This document shows, piece by piece, positions 24,903-37,219 of a stretch of 64,000 bases of DNA. How positions within the stretch are numbered: the first letter of the stretch is position 1; every line of letters begins with the position of its first letter. Source of the DNA: Centrapalus pauciflorus (taxonomy: Eukaryota; Streptophyta; Magnoliopsida; Asterales; Asteraceae); assembly GCA_020465985.1 (NCBI GenBank), contig JAANYP010004361.1, positions 120,001 to 184,000 on the forward strand. Direction: 5' to 3'. The notes beneath the pieces were generated by a model. That model did not search any database and was not told the origin of the DNA. It was given only the letters and a program-made list of their open reading frames with translations. Made by a program: the position numbers and the translations under genes.

Positions 24903-27208
24903 AATCTTGATTGTTGCTTGATAAGTCTTCAACTCCAAGTAGTTGTCTCATTGTGATGAACTTGATCCTTGGTAGTGCTTTTGTAAGTATGTCAGCTCTT
25001 TGTTTTTCTCCGTTGATGTGCTCGACTATCAAATCTTCTCTTTCAACACATTCTCTGATGAAATGGTACTTGGTGTCAATGTGTTTACTTCTTCCATGAA
25101 ATACTGGATTCTTCATTAAGGCTATTGCTGACTTGTTATCAACATAAATCTTGATCTTCTGTTCTTCTGCATTTGTAATCTTGCTAAGTAATCTCTTTAA
25201 CCAAATTGCTTGAGTTGCTGCTGCTGTTGCTGCAATAAACTCTGATTCACATGATGATAATGCTACTGTTATTTGTTTTTGTGTACTCCAGCTAATTGGT
25301 GAATCTCCAAAATAGAATATTGTTCCTGTTGTTCCTTTTCCTTCTTGTGTATTAATATCATAACTGTTGTCACTATTACCATAAGATATTCCATAATCTT
25401 TAGTTCCTTTGATGTACCTTAATATTTGCTTAATAGCTTTCATATGTTGCTCTTGAGGCTTTTGCATAAAACGACTAAGTAATCCAACTGAGTAACTTAA
25501 GTCGGGTCTAGTATGTAGTAAGTATCGTAAACATCCAATTATGCTTCGATATTCTGTAGCATCTACATAAGTTCCTTCTGTGAGGTTTGTCAATTTGAGT
25601 CCTAGTTCCATAGGTATTTTTGCGTCATTGCAGTCTAACATTCCTGCATCTTTGAGTATCTTATTTGCGTAGGCTGTTTGCTTTATTGAAATCTTGCCAT
25701 AACTTTGCATAACTTCAATTCCTAAATAGTATGCTAATAAGCCGAGATCACTCATCTCAAACTTATCCTTCATTTGATCCTTGAATAAATCTATCTCTTG
25801 TCTTGGTGTTCCAGTGATTATCAAGTCATCTACATATACTCCTATCAATAATGTTGATGACTTGGTTGTTCTTGTATTAACAGCTTGTTCTAACGCACAC
25901 TTGCTAAAGTCTAACTCTTTCAGGGTCTTATCTAATTTTGTGTACCATGCTCGTGGTGCTTGTCTAAGACCGTATAGTGCGTTAGCAAGTTTATAAACCT
26001 TGCCTTCATGTCTTGGCTGTATAAATCCTTTTGGTTGTGAAACATATACTTCCTCTTGTAAATCTCCTTGTAAAAATGTTGATTTTACATCTAAATGGTG
26101 TACTTCCCATTTATTGTAAGCTGCCAGTGCTAATATTAGTCGTATTGTCTCAATTCTAGCTACAGGTGCAAAGACTTCTTCAAAGTCTATGCCATGTTCC
26201 TGTATGTATCCTTTCGCTACTAATCTTGCCTTGTGTTTAACTATTTCTCCATTGACATTTCTCTTTGTCTTAAATACCCACTTCAAGCCTATTGCTTTAT
26301 GATTCCTAGGTAAAGTGGTTAACCTCCATGTATTGTTCTTGGTGATAGAATCAATCTCTGCCTTCATAGCTTCAATCCATTTGTTATCTAGTACTGCTTC
26401 CTTGTAGTTTCTAGGTTCATCTTCAACTACTAATAACTGTTCATATATGTCACTTAAAGATCTGTATCCTCTTATAGGTACATGATCAATCCTTGAGTCT
26501 GAAGATGATGTTGTATCTGGGCTATGTATAGGTATATTGGTTTGTTGAGGGGTGTGAGTTTCATTATTTGTACTAGTGAAATGTGATCTTGGTGAGTTGG
26601 TTGGTGAGGTTGTTTCATTTTGAGTGTGAGGGATATTTTCTGGTTGAATTTCTGGTTCTATGACTTGTCGGGTTTCAACAGTAAAATCACTCCACTCTGG
26701 TTCTTCTAAATCAAATTCCTTTGTGTATTCCTCCCAATTCCATGTTTCATCTTCTTTAAACTTTACATCCCTACTTACACAAATCTTCTTCGTTTCTGGA
26801 TTAAACAAGCGATATGCTTTTGATCCAGGTTCTGTTCCAAGGTAAATCATTTGTTTCTTCTATCATCTAACTTAGTTAAGTGTTGAGAAGGTACTTTTGC
26901 ATATGCTATGCAACCAAAAATCCTAAGGTGAGTTAGGTCTGGTTTCCTTCCCTTTAAAGCTTCATATGGAGTAATATCTTCTAAAGACTTAGTAGGTGTA
27001 CAATTTAGGATATATATGGCGTGTCTAATTGCTTCTGCCCAAAAATTCTGGGGCATGTTTGTTGATATCATCATACATCTTGTTGTTGAAAGTATAGTTC
27101 TATTTCTACGTTCAACAACTCCATTTTGTTGTGGTGAGTATGGTGCAGTTAACTGTCTTAATATGCCATTATCTTTACAGTATTTTAAGAAATCACCTGA
27201 AGTGAATT
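24901..27208 (-). pseudogene. pol: Copia pol: integrase C-terminal part, reverse transcriptase, RNase H
   Basis: The long frame 26850-24901 starts at the end of integrase (YLGTEPGSKAYRLFNPETKK), then has a Thr/Ser/Pro-rich linker, reverse transcriptase (NNTWRL..., LDVKSTFLQGDL, YGLRQAPRAWY, YVDDLIITG) and RNase H (ALSSCESEFIAA, YVDNKSAIALMKNPVFHGRS). Upstream, 27074-26847 holds the integrase piece NFWAEAIRHAIYILN and runs into a frameshift near 26848. A stop near 27208 interrupts integrase in a position where a Gly codon is usual. RT reads KSTFLQG where KTAFL/KSAFL is common. Confidence 0.9.
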
Positions 27209-27209
27209 C

Positions 27210-28124
27210 TCATCCTCTATCTGTTCTAAATATCTTTATCTTAGTTTTATATTCATTTTCTACCCTTGATTTGAATTCCTTGAAGAATTCAAGTGCTTCA
27301 TCTTTTGAACTTAGAAAATATTCCCACATATATCTTGAGTAGTCATCTACTAGTAAAAATATGTATCTCTTTCCTGATGGTGTAGGTGGTGATATAGGAC
27401 CACATAAATCTCCATAGACTAACTCTAATGGTATTTCTGATCTTGCCAGGGTTTGTTGTGGAAATGAAGTTTTGATATGTTTTCCTTTTAAGCATATATC
27501 ACATATACTTGTCTTATTCTTAATATTGGGTATTCCTTGAACTAAGTTCTTTGATGCCATTGACTTTAGAGAATTAAAGTTTAAGTGGCCTAATCTTGCA
27601 TGCCAAAGCCATGCTTCATCTTGCAAGTTGCTTAATAGGCATACAAGCTTTCCTAGTCTTAGGTCTGCTTTGTATAGACGATTCTTTGATCTTTTTACTC
27701 TCAAGAGTATTTTATTACTTGAATCGTATAAGTGTAGTAAGTTTCCTTCCATTACTACTTTGCATCCGTTTTTTGTGAGTTGTCCTAAACTCAATATATT
27801 GCTAGTAAGGTTCGGTATATAATATACTTGTGATATTATTCTTTGTTCCATATTCTTACATTCTAAAAGTATAGATCCTTTCCCTTTGATCTCTATGTAC
27901 GACCCATCTCCAAATCGTACTTTTCCAGTAATCATTTCATTAAGTTCGTTGAAATGACTTTTAATTCCTGTCATATGGTTACTAGCTCCATTATCTAAGA
28001 ACCATGTATCTTCATTGTTTACAGGTAACCTTCTTGGCTCTAAGTTTTCTTCATTTAATAAAATTTGTTGGTGTTCTTCTATGGTTGTCATAAGCAATGT
28101 TGGTTCTATGTCTTCCTCTATCAA
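27210..28124 (-). pseudogene. Copia protease, GAG-pre-integrase and integrase N-terminal region
   Basis: The protease motif is WFLDNGASNHMTG. It is followed by the HxH...CxxC zinc region of integrase (ARLGHLNF, ICDICLKGKHIK) and the catalytic-core start (GDLCGPI, FLLVDDYSRYMW), ending IKIFRTDRG just before a TGA near 27208. It is in the same frame as the gag part but separated from it by a TAG near 28149. Confidence 0.9.
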
Positions 28125-28151
28125 GTGTGATTGTTCTGAGCTTTGACCTAT

Positions 28152-28960
28152 CTATGGACATTTGGATGCATAATGTCCATTCTTCTTACATTTATAGCAT
28201 TGAACTTTACTCATGCCAGGATTAAATTTCTTTGAGTTGCTATTGTATTCTTTCTTGAAATTATTTTGTGAGGGTTCATGATTCTTTCTTTCTGATCTGA
28301 ATCTATTACTACCTCTACCTCGTGAGTGGTTAAATCTATTTCTACCACGTCCTCTAAAGTATTGACCTCTACCTACATGTTGTGTGAACATTAAGCTCTC
28401 TTGATTATCAACATGCTTATCTCTTTTGAGTTTCAGTCTCTCTTCAAAAGTTTTTAGTCTGCCAACAGCTTCATCTAATTTCATTGTATCTAGGTCTGAG
28501 TATTGTTCTATAGATGCAACTATCTGTAGAAACTTATCTGGTACTGCGTTCAATAATTTTCTAACGAGTACAGGGTCTTCATATGTTAACCCTAGGCTAG
28601 CTGCCTTATTAGTAAGACTAGTCATCTTCATGATGAAGGAGTCTACTGTCTCATTTTCCTTCTTGTATAACATCTCAAATTCTGTCTTGAGTGTTTGTAA
28701 CCTAGCTTGCTGAACACGTTCTACTCCTATGTGTCTTGTCTTTAATGTATCTCATACTTCTTTTGCGGTCTTAAACTTTGAGATAAATAACAACTGGTCT
28801 TCTGGAAGTGCTTGATAAATGTAGGCGATTGCCGTTTTATCCTTCTTAGTATCTTCCTCAGTTGTTTCTTGTGGTTCAATCATTTCCCACAAGTCATTAG
28901 CTTCTAAAAATTGCTTGCATTCTAATTGCCCACATGGTGTAATTTGTTGTCTTTAATATA
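28152..28960 (-). pseudogene. gag: Copia gag with zinc knuckle
   Basis: The frame 28673-28152 shows the gag domain (LYKKENETVDSFIMKMTSL), an RG-rich stretch and the knuckle CYKCKKNGHYASKCP. Homology continues upstream to about 28960 (LWEMIEPQETTEEDT) across a TGA near 28754 standing where gag proteins usually have Trp (KEVxDTLKT). The true start is lost. Confidence 0.85.
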
Positions 28961-30365
28961 GGACAGGTAAAATTAGATATTATTCCTATCTCCTTTCTAT
29001 TGTTATCATGTCCTGTTTTGTCACCTATGTCTAAATTGGAATCTTATAAAGTTTATTTACAAAATTCTTTCTACAATAATTTAGGTTTTTAAGTCTAAAT
29101 TTCTGGTTTCAATTTCAGGCTTATTTCTTAAGTCTAAAATTTTATTTGACTCTTTATCTGTTTTTCTATTTGATTCAAAATTATAATTGGCCGTATTATA
29201 AAAATGAACTAAAATAAAATTTTGTCACTAATTAAAATTAAATGATAGAATTAAATTTTAAAGAAAAACTATAAATTTTAAAAATTAAAACTTATATCAA
29301 AGAGCAGTAATACTTCGCGCGCCAATTTTTTGAAGTATCACTATTTTAAAACTTTATAAATTATGTTATAAAATTTTAAAACCAATAATAAATTATAAGT
29401 TACGTTATAATTTATTTTCTGAAACCTAATTTTATTATAAGTTACATTATAATAAAATTAAACTAAGGTTTTATTTAATTTTATTTTCTATTAATAAAAT
29501 TAAAATAAGGTATTTAAAGAATACCTAACCTTTTTGGGCTGATTATGTGTGGATCCGATTTCTGGATCTGAATGCAAATTGTATGGGTTTGAGTTGGGCT
29601 CCTCTTCTCTGGACCCTCTCTTCTTCTTGTCTGCTATCTTTTGGAACGTTTCTAACAGAAACGTTGGTTCCTCTCTCTACAAACCGGTGTGTATTTCCTT
29701 TTGTGAATCGATGCCTCAGATCTTGTTGAATCGTTGCAACCCTTTCTCTGAATCGGTGCACACTAATCTTCTGTTATCCGACGGTTAATTTTGAATCGGT
29801 GGCTATGGCTCTTGGTAATACGTTTCTGATTTGGGGCAAAATACAAGAACCCTAATCGTTGCCTCTATTTGGATGGTGGCGATTGGTGGTTCTACGGTGG
29901 TGGTTCTGTGAAGGTGGTTCTGCGGCGGTGGTTTCTGTCCGTGGGTTTCTCCTATGGTGATGGCACTATGGTGGTGGTTTCTGTCCGTGGGCTTCTCCTA
30001 CGGTGATGGCACTATTTCTGTGGAAATTTCTATGGCGGTGCCTTCTGGAATCAGGTTCTATCTTTCTGATTTTTGTTGTCTTCAATTCAATATGAAACTA
30101 TGAATTTCTAGGGTTTACAGTACGAATTTTCGATAGGGGCTTACTGCTTTTCTGTAAAATCTGTTGCCTTGAATTTGTTGCCTTCAGTTCTTATGGGTTG
30201 CCTACTGTTGGATACTTTTGATTTCAATTCTTATTGAAATCAGGGAAATAATTTGATGAATTGGTGCCGGTTGTTTGATGATTCTTCACTGAATCACCTT
30301 CTGGTGTAATTCGTGGTTTGCTAATAATCGGTAGATGATGAATTCCGGTTTGATTGGAACCGTGT
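28961..30365 (-). other. Copia untranslated leader
   Basis: A 1.4-kb non-coding stretch between gag and the primer binding site. It contains a 40-bp direct repeat with 47-bp spacing (about 29930-30016) in GGTGGTTCTG-rich sequence. Confidence 0.7.
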
Positions 30366-30377
30366 GCTCTGATACCA
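30366..30377 (-). other. Primer binding site of the copia element
   Basis: TGGTATCAGAGC on the minus strand, two bases inside the 5' LTR. This is the standard plant copia site for initiator-Met tRNA. Confidence 0.92.
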
Positions 30378-30379
30378 AA

Positions 30380-30699
30380 TGTTGGGAAAGGTGATCTATT
30401 TTGATAACGAAAATGCACAGGATCGAAATAATCAAAACTTGATCTTTATTAACATAACATCGAATTGACACATTACAAATTTTGACTAAGGTTCCTATTT
30501 ATAAACTACTAAGAAGTGCGATGAAAAGACGCAACCTTTCATGGAACCTTTTCGAATAGTTGTGTCTATTCATGAAGAGACACACCCTTTCGGTTTGACT
30601 AATTGCTATTCTAGTCCTTATACTTTCACTAATTACAATAATCATGCATTAACTAATCAAAATTACATATTTAACTTGACAATCATGATTAATCTATCA
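30380..30699 (-). repeat. 5' LTR of the copia element
   Basis: 320 bp, TGATAGATTAATC...CCCAACA on the minus strand; matches the 3' LTR apart from the end lost there. Confidence 0.9.
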
Positions 30700-30784
30700 C
30701 ATATGCTTACTATATTCATGAAATAGGAGAAATAATTATTGTTTCTGATCTTACACATTCCGTTGCTGTGACTGTTTAGCTTTA

Positions 30785-31095
30785 TAGCATGGTTTCGGTA
30801 ATGAGACTACCGAAACCTTCAATGGTTTTGGTATAATACATATATGGTCTCGGTAGTTTTCTGTTTCTTTCACGTGGGTCTCGGTTTCGAGAGTGTTTCA
30901 GTCTTCTCTCTGGTTTCAGTATTGGTCTATGGTTTCGGTTGGTTTGGAATTACCGAAACCTTGAAAGGTTTCGGTATTGCATGGTGGGTCTCGGTAGTTT
31001 TCAGTTTTGGTGGGGGTTGCAGGGTGTTACCGAAACCTGGAAGGTTCTGGTACTTTATATATATAGGTTTCGGTTTCTTGCTGGGTTTCGGTAGT
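30785..31095. repeat. Cluster of GGTTTCGGTA / TACCGAAACC repeats inside the solo LTR
   Basis: About eleven copies of GGT(T/C)TCGGTA or its inverse TACCGAAACC occur within roughly 310 bp in both orientations, so neighbouring copies can pair as hairpins. This lies in the promoter-side half of the minus-strand LTR. Confidence 0.8.
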
Positions 31096-32101
31096 TTTCA
31101 TTTAAACACAGGCACAACACAGCAAACATATTCCTTCTGTTTTTGTTCATTTCAGCAATAATTTAGGTACAATTAAATGGCATTTTAATGCATCTAATTG
31201 ATGAGCAAAACACACAAATGTATCTAAGCTTTGGCTGGAGGCTACTGGTTTCTTGACCTTCTTCTTTTTTGTTTTAGAACAGCAAATGGACAACACAGTT
31301 TCAGAATATGTTTAATTAAATTTTTGGGATCGAACTCTAAAATGCAAACATAATCACTTGATAACCAAATTAATGTATACATGCATGCTTTTATTTTCAG
31401 GTGTGTAACACTAATCCTTGTCCAATTTTGATGTTTTGCTGAAATTTGTGTTCTTAAATTCACCGAAACCGTATACTTATTTTTAAGCTTATTCAAGTTG
31501 CTAAAACATAAAATTTTACCTTCAATCAAAGATATAACTTGATGCTTGATTGTTGCTTTGATGATTTCAACTCAATCCTTAATTTGTTGCAAATTCTTGG
31601 TTGTAAGACTTTGTGTGTTGGGAAGAAGAAGAAGGAACCGTATGTAGAAGAAGAGAAAAGCAAGAGATTAATTTGGTAGAAATGAGCATTAAGTCTCACT
31701 TTACGGATTTATATAAATTTCAAGTTTCATTCTTTATAATTTAACCACAAAAGTTGCTTTTCTTATAAATCAACCTAATATATTTATAATTTGGTCCACT
31801 TGACTTTTATTAACTAAATAACAATTTATTACTTGTTTTACAAATTTATATTTTAGATATCTTAAAATAATTATCATTTAGCTTATAGTTAACGTTAAGC
31901 TTTGCTAATGTTGATTAAAGTTTAGGTCGTTACAAACGACACGTGGCATATAGATGTTTTCCTTTACTATATACTAGTTTATAAGCTCATGTATAACATG
32001 GGTATAAATTTAAAAAGTTAATTTCATTAATCGTGTAGGATAATTTTTAAATATGTTTTATCAAATTTATAATATCGATCTACTTATATAATATAATAAA
32101 C

Positions 32102-32106
<5 letters not shown>

Positions 32107-32190
<84 letters not shown>
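32107..32190. repeat. (TA)n microsatellite
   Basis: AT tract bordering element C on the left; a shorter tract (33980-34010) borders it on the right. Confidence 0.95.
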
Positions 32191-32195
<5 letters not shown>

Positions 32196-33977
32196 GAATT
32201 TGGTTCCTGAGCTTACCACGTGAATTCCGGAGTACCCAACGCACCATTCATCAACCACAGGATCAAAACTATAGGAGAGGGGCATGATGGACATTCAACC
32301 TGATTTCAGCTTCATTAAGGGAATGATCATTCACATTGGTTGATCATTCACATTAGTCAATTGATCATTCACATTACTTAATTGATCATTCACAACACTT
32401 ATTTAACTATTTATACTTCTTGTACACTTATTTGATCATTCACATTACTTAATTAACCATTCACATTACTTAATTGACCATTCACATTACTTAATTAATC
32501 ATTCACATTACTTAATTGACCATTCACATTACTTAAATACATTTAACATTGATGGTATGTAGAAGATGAAGTCTAACATTGCTGTTCTCGTCATTCATCA
32601 AATGTGAATGGACATTTACCTAATGTGAATGACCATTCACATTAGAAGATTGATCATTCACAAAACGTAGTTGACAATTAACATGACTAATGTAAGGTGC
32701 TGATATTATTTCACCAATGTGAATGGTGAAATTTACTAATGTGAATGGTCATTCACATTAGCTGAATGATCATTCACATTGGTTGATCTTATTAATGTTT
32801 GATAGATTGAGGAATGTGAGCGGTACATGATTGACAATTGTTACTGTTTTCATTAATTCGGTTAGCGGGTTGTTAGTAGTTGACGATGCACAGCATACAT
32901 GCTGGGCGGAGATGGTACTACAATGTGAAGGGTAATTTTCCTAATGTGAATGGCCAGTCACATTAGCTGAATGTCATTCACATTGATGGATGTTATTAAT
33001 GTTGGATTAGATTTGAGAACTGTGAGCGTTACATGACGGACCATTGTTACTGTTTATATGTATCTTGTTACTGGTTGTTAGTAGTTGACGATGCACAACA
33101 TACATGCTGTGCTGATATGGTACAACCAATGTGAATGGTAAATTTCCTAATGTGAATGGCCATTCACATTAGCTGAATGAGCATTCACATTGGTTGATGT
33201 TATTAATGTTTGATAGATTTTGAGAATTTGAGCATTACATGAATGACCATTGATACTGTTTGTCATTAATCTTGTTACTGGTTGTTAGTAGTTGACGATG
33301 CACAACATACATGTTGTGCTGATATGGTACAACCAATGTGAATGGTAAATTTTCTAATGTGAATGGCCATTCACATTAGCTGAATGATCATTCACATTGG
33401 TTGATGTTATTAATGTTTGATAGATTTTGAGAATTTGAGTGTTACATGAATGACCATTGTTACTGTTTGTCATTAATCTTGTTACTGTTTGTTAGCAGTT
33501 GACAATGCTCAGATTCACATGTTGTGCTGATATTATTTTACCAATGTGAATGGTCAAATAATCAATGTGAATAATCATTTAAGTAAGGTGAATGATCAAT
33601 TAAGTAATGTGAATGATCCTTTAAGTAACGTAAAATGTTAATTAAGCAATGTGAATGATCATTTAAGTAATGTGAATGGTCAATTAAGTAATGTGAATGA
33701 TCAATTAAGTAATATGAATGATCAATTTGTCAAATAATTATTGTGAATGGTCAAATAAGTGCTGTGAATGAATAACTAAGTAATGTGAATGATCAATTAA
33801 TGTGAATGATGAATTAAGTAATGTGAATGGTCGTTGTAATTACGAAAATACCCTTCCAGCCAAAAAAAAGGGGGGGCGCGCTTTTTTTGATCACAACCAT
33901 TGATTTATTTAATCTTGTGGCTTTGGATGGGTACCCTTGGTACACTGGATTTTTGAAGGGACTCTTTTGAACCTAAA

Positions 33978-33979
<2 letters not shown>
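32196..33979. mobile_element. 1.78-kb inverted-repeat element C, packed with TGTGAATG/CATTCACA palindromes
   Basis: The left end is GAATTTGGTTCCTGAGCTTA; the right end on the minus strand is GATTTAGGTTCAAAAGAGTC, nearly the terminus of element B. The left arm repeats CATTCACATTACTTAATTGA-like units, the right arm repeats their inverse, and the centre holds four tandem units of about 200 bp. Dozens of TGTGAATG or CATTCACA half-sites are present, many joined as TGTGAATGNNCATTCACA. (TA)n flanks both ends. No coding sequence. Confidence 0.85.
32780..33540. repeat. Tandem array of about 200-bp units inside element C
   Basis: The phrase TGTTAG(T/C)AGTTGAC recurs at 32871, 33076, 33293 and 33490 (spacing 205, 217 and 197 bp), each followed by GTGCTGATATGGTACAACCA-like sequence and a TGTGAATGGCCATTCACATT palindrome. 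Confidence 0.9.
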
Positions 33980-34016
<37 letters not shown>

Positions 34017-34224
34017 AGCTCTATATCTTAATCATATTAGCGGTCACACAAATATACAACAAATAATTACATTTGGACACAAGTTATACTTTTAATAGAT
34101 CAAAATATAACAATTGTAAAAAAAGAAGTAAATAAACAATATTTATAAAACGAATGCAAATTTAAAGCTAATGTATTAGAAACAAAAAATATATACGAAA
34201 TTAAAAAAAATAAAATTGATACAC

Positions 34225-34813
34225 TAGGATGTGTGGAATGACCGGAAAACCGAACCGAAAACCGTACCGAACCGGAACCGGACATGTGGAACCGATTTAG
34301 TAATTTGGTTTCGGTTATCGTTCGTATAATTTTTAAATTTTCTGTTATATCGTTATTCGTTTAAAGAAACGTTCTGTGGGTTCGGTTATATCGGGTAATG
34401 GAACCATAATTCGAAAAGTCCATGGCATGGATACCAAGAAATTTTAAAAACCCATGATGGGAATTGTGAAAAACAAAAGATTATTTGATAGTTGTCTTCC
34501 TCAATCCTCACCATACCTAACACTTGGAATAATTAATTGCATCAATCAAATCCACTTTGTTCTAAAAACAAGCAATTTTTAAAATACAATCAATAATTAA
34601 GAATATATCACTATAGTTAAAGAAGTAATTCGAAATGATATTTTATCAAGATTTACATTCAATAAAACGTTAACCAAAAGCAATCTAGATTTGAAAATCC
34701 ATTAGGAATTGTTCAGGTTGAAAATCCATACTTCACGTTGACATTCATAACAAAAATATTTTTTTGGCAAAAGTATAATAAAACGTTAATCGTGTTTTTT
34801 TGTTTATATCTTG

Positions 34814-34901
<88 letters not shown>

Positions 34902-35078
34902 CAAATTTTGGTTCTAATCGGTTCCATACCCGAAATACCCATACCATAACCGAACCGTAACCGGAACCGTGTTACAATTATTGGTTCGGTTATCGGTTCT
35001 CACAATCTTCAATTTTCGGTTTCGGTTAAATCGGTTCCGGTTCGGTTCGGTCCGGTTCCGGAACCGTTTACATCCCTA
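34225..35078. mobile_element. hAT-like element with GGTTCGGTT arms
   Basis: The ends TAGGATG... and ...CATCCCTA are inverted, and both arms are made of GGTTCCGGTTCGGTT-like sequence in opposite orientations. GATACA occurs at both borders (34218-34223 and 35079-35084); the 8-bp windows at the borders match at six positions, suggestive of an aged hAT duplication. A (TA)n tract (34818-34897) lies inside. No transposase. Confidence 0.65.
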
Positions 35079-35329
35079 GATACAACTATAAAATTCTAAA
35101 AGATAAAGAAAAGAAAGAACATAATATGTAATGAGTTAATTGTATATAGATTACTGTTGAGAAAAAAACAAATAAGAAAATATAATAAGACGATACAATT
35201 TAATTACAAACGAGAAAAACACGATACAATTTTTTTTAATGTTTATTTGTTTTAGTTTGAAAATTTTATTTATTAAAGTTTACAAAAATAAATTATATAA
35301 AATTATTAAAAGGGATATGATATTTTAAT

Positions 35330-35630
35330 TTAAGTTGGATAAATATGATATTTTGAAGTTTAGTTGAAAGAAGAAATTATTAAGGGTGTAATGGTCATTA
35401 ATTAATAAGCAATATTAATTATGAGTTTTAAATATTATAAAAATTATTAAATTAATGAATTTGGGTATATATGATATTATTGATGTTTAAAAGGATATAT
35501 GTGATATTAATAATTAAAATTGGGTATATATGATATTATGATATTTAGGAGGGATATATATGATATTAAAATTTTAGGTTGGATATATATGATATTTTGA
35601 AGTTTTGGAAGGGTATATATGAAATTATCC
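35330..35630. repeat. Degenerate tandem repeat, GGATATATATGATATT units
   Basis: Six to eight imperfect units of about 35-40 bp, each with GG(G/A)TATATATGATATT, end in AAATTATCCCTTAA. Confidence 0.75.
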
Positions 35631-36238
35631 CTTAATTATATATAGAATATTAGATTTATTCGTTTATATTGAACTAAATTTTAATTATGAAAAGATTACA
35701 CGTGTCAAAGAAGGAAATGCCAAGTGGCATCCTATTTAAGTGACAAATGGGCATTATTTTATTGGAATAGATATATAGATTACAATGTAATTGAATGTAA
35801 GGAATTGAATTGCAAGATGGAAACAATCATCAGCAACTGTCTGAGAAGGGTCTTAAGAGATTATTCTAAAAGTAAATTTAGAACACTGAATAATTCTATG
35901 GACTTAATTGATAAGATCGATCCATAAAATCTCAAGTCATCACTAGATGTATCCAAAATAACTTTCTCCATAAAAGATTTTAATCTCATTTTAAGTCTTT
36001 TAATCGATAAACTATAATGATTCAATTCCCAAGAAACAAATAACCAGATATGATGAAACATAGTTAATATACCCTTGCAGTTTGAGCGGGAAACTTGGGA
36101 CATTCAAACTGGTTTCAAAAATAAAGAAAAGCCGCAAGACCATTAGTGAAAATACAAGCATGCTAGAATCGAAATGGAACATGAAGCACACACAAAATTC
36201 CACCATGACAACGTTATCGCAAACAAAATGAATGTCAT

Positions 36239-37060
<822 letters not shown>

Positions 37061-37219
37061 GTTTCTCATGACTTAAATTACATTAAATTAATTTAAATGA
37101 CCCAGATCAGTCATTAAATTAAAATTCCAGATGAAGAGATGTAATGACATGCTGTAGAAAACTAGAAGACACGATGAGAAATATGTTATCTACATACAAT
37201 GATAAATATGCAATATCAC

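Larger units (their letters stand above)
24592..30699 (-). mobile_element. Ty1/copia LTR retrotransposon, degenerate, minus strand
   Basis: From right to left: 5' LTR (30380-30699), primer binding site, 1.4-kb leader, gag, protease, integrase, reverse transcriptase, RNase H, purine tract, 3' LTR (24592-24891). The order integrase before RT defines the copia type. Stops and frameshifts break the polyprotein at several points. The outer about 22 bp of the 3' LTR are missing, and no target duplication is visible. It lies inside the solo gypsy LTR. Confidence 0.92.
22410..31934 (-). repeat. Solo gypsy-type LTR (minus strand), split by two insertions
   Basis: Read on the minus strand, the LTR starts TGTAACGACCTAAA at 31934 and ends GTCTTACGTCGTTATCA at 22410 (TG...CA). 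The sequence AACG abuts both ends (22406-22409 and 31935-31938). Removing the MITE at 22492-23607 and the copia element at 24592-30699 leaves about 2.3 kb, close to the 2.0-kb LTR at 4541-6550. Its CT-rich leader, a TTTTTCAGGTAAAGGCAAAGG block and a TTCCGCACT block fall in the same order as in that LTR. No gypsy coding sequence adjoins, so this is a solo LTR left by recombination. Confidence 0.75.
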
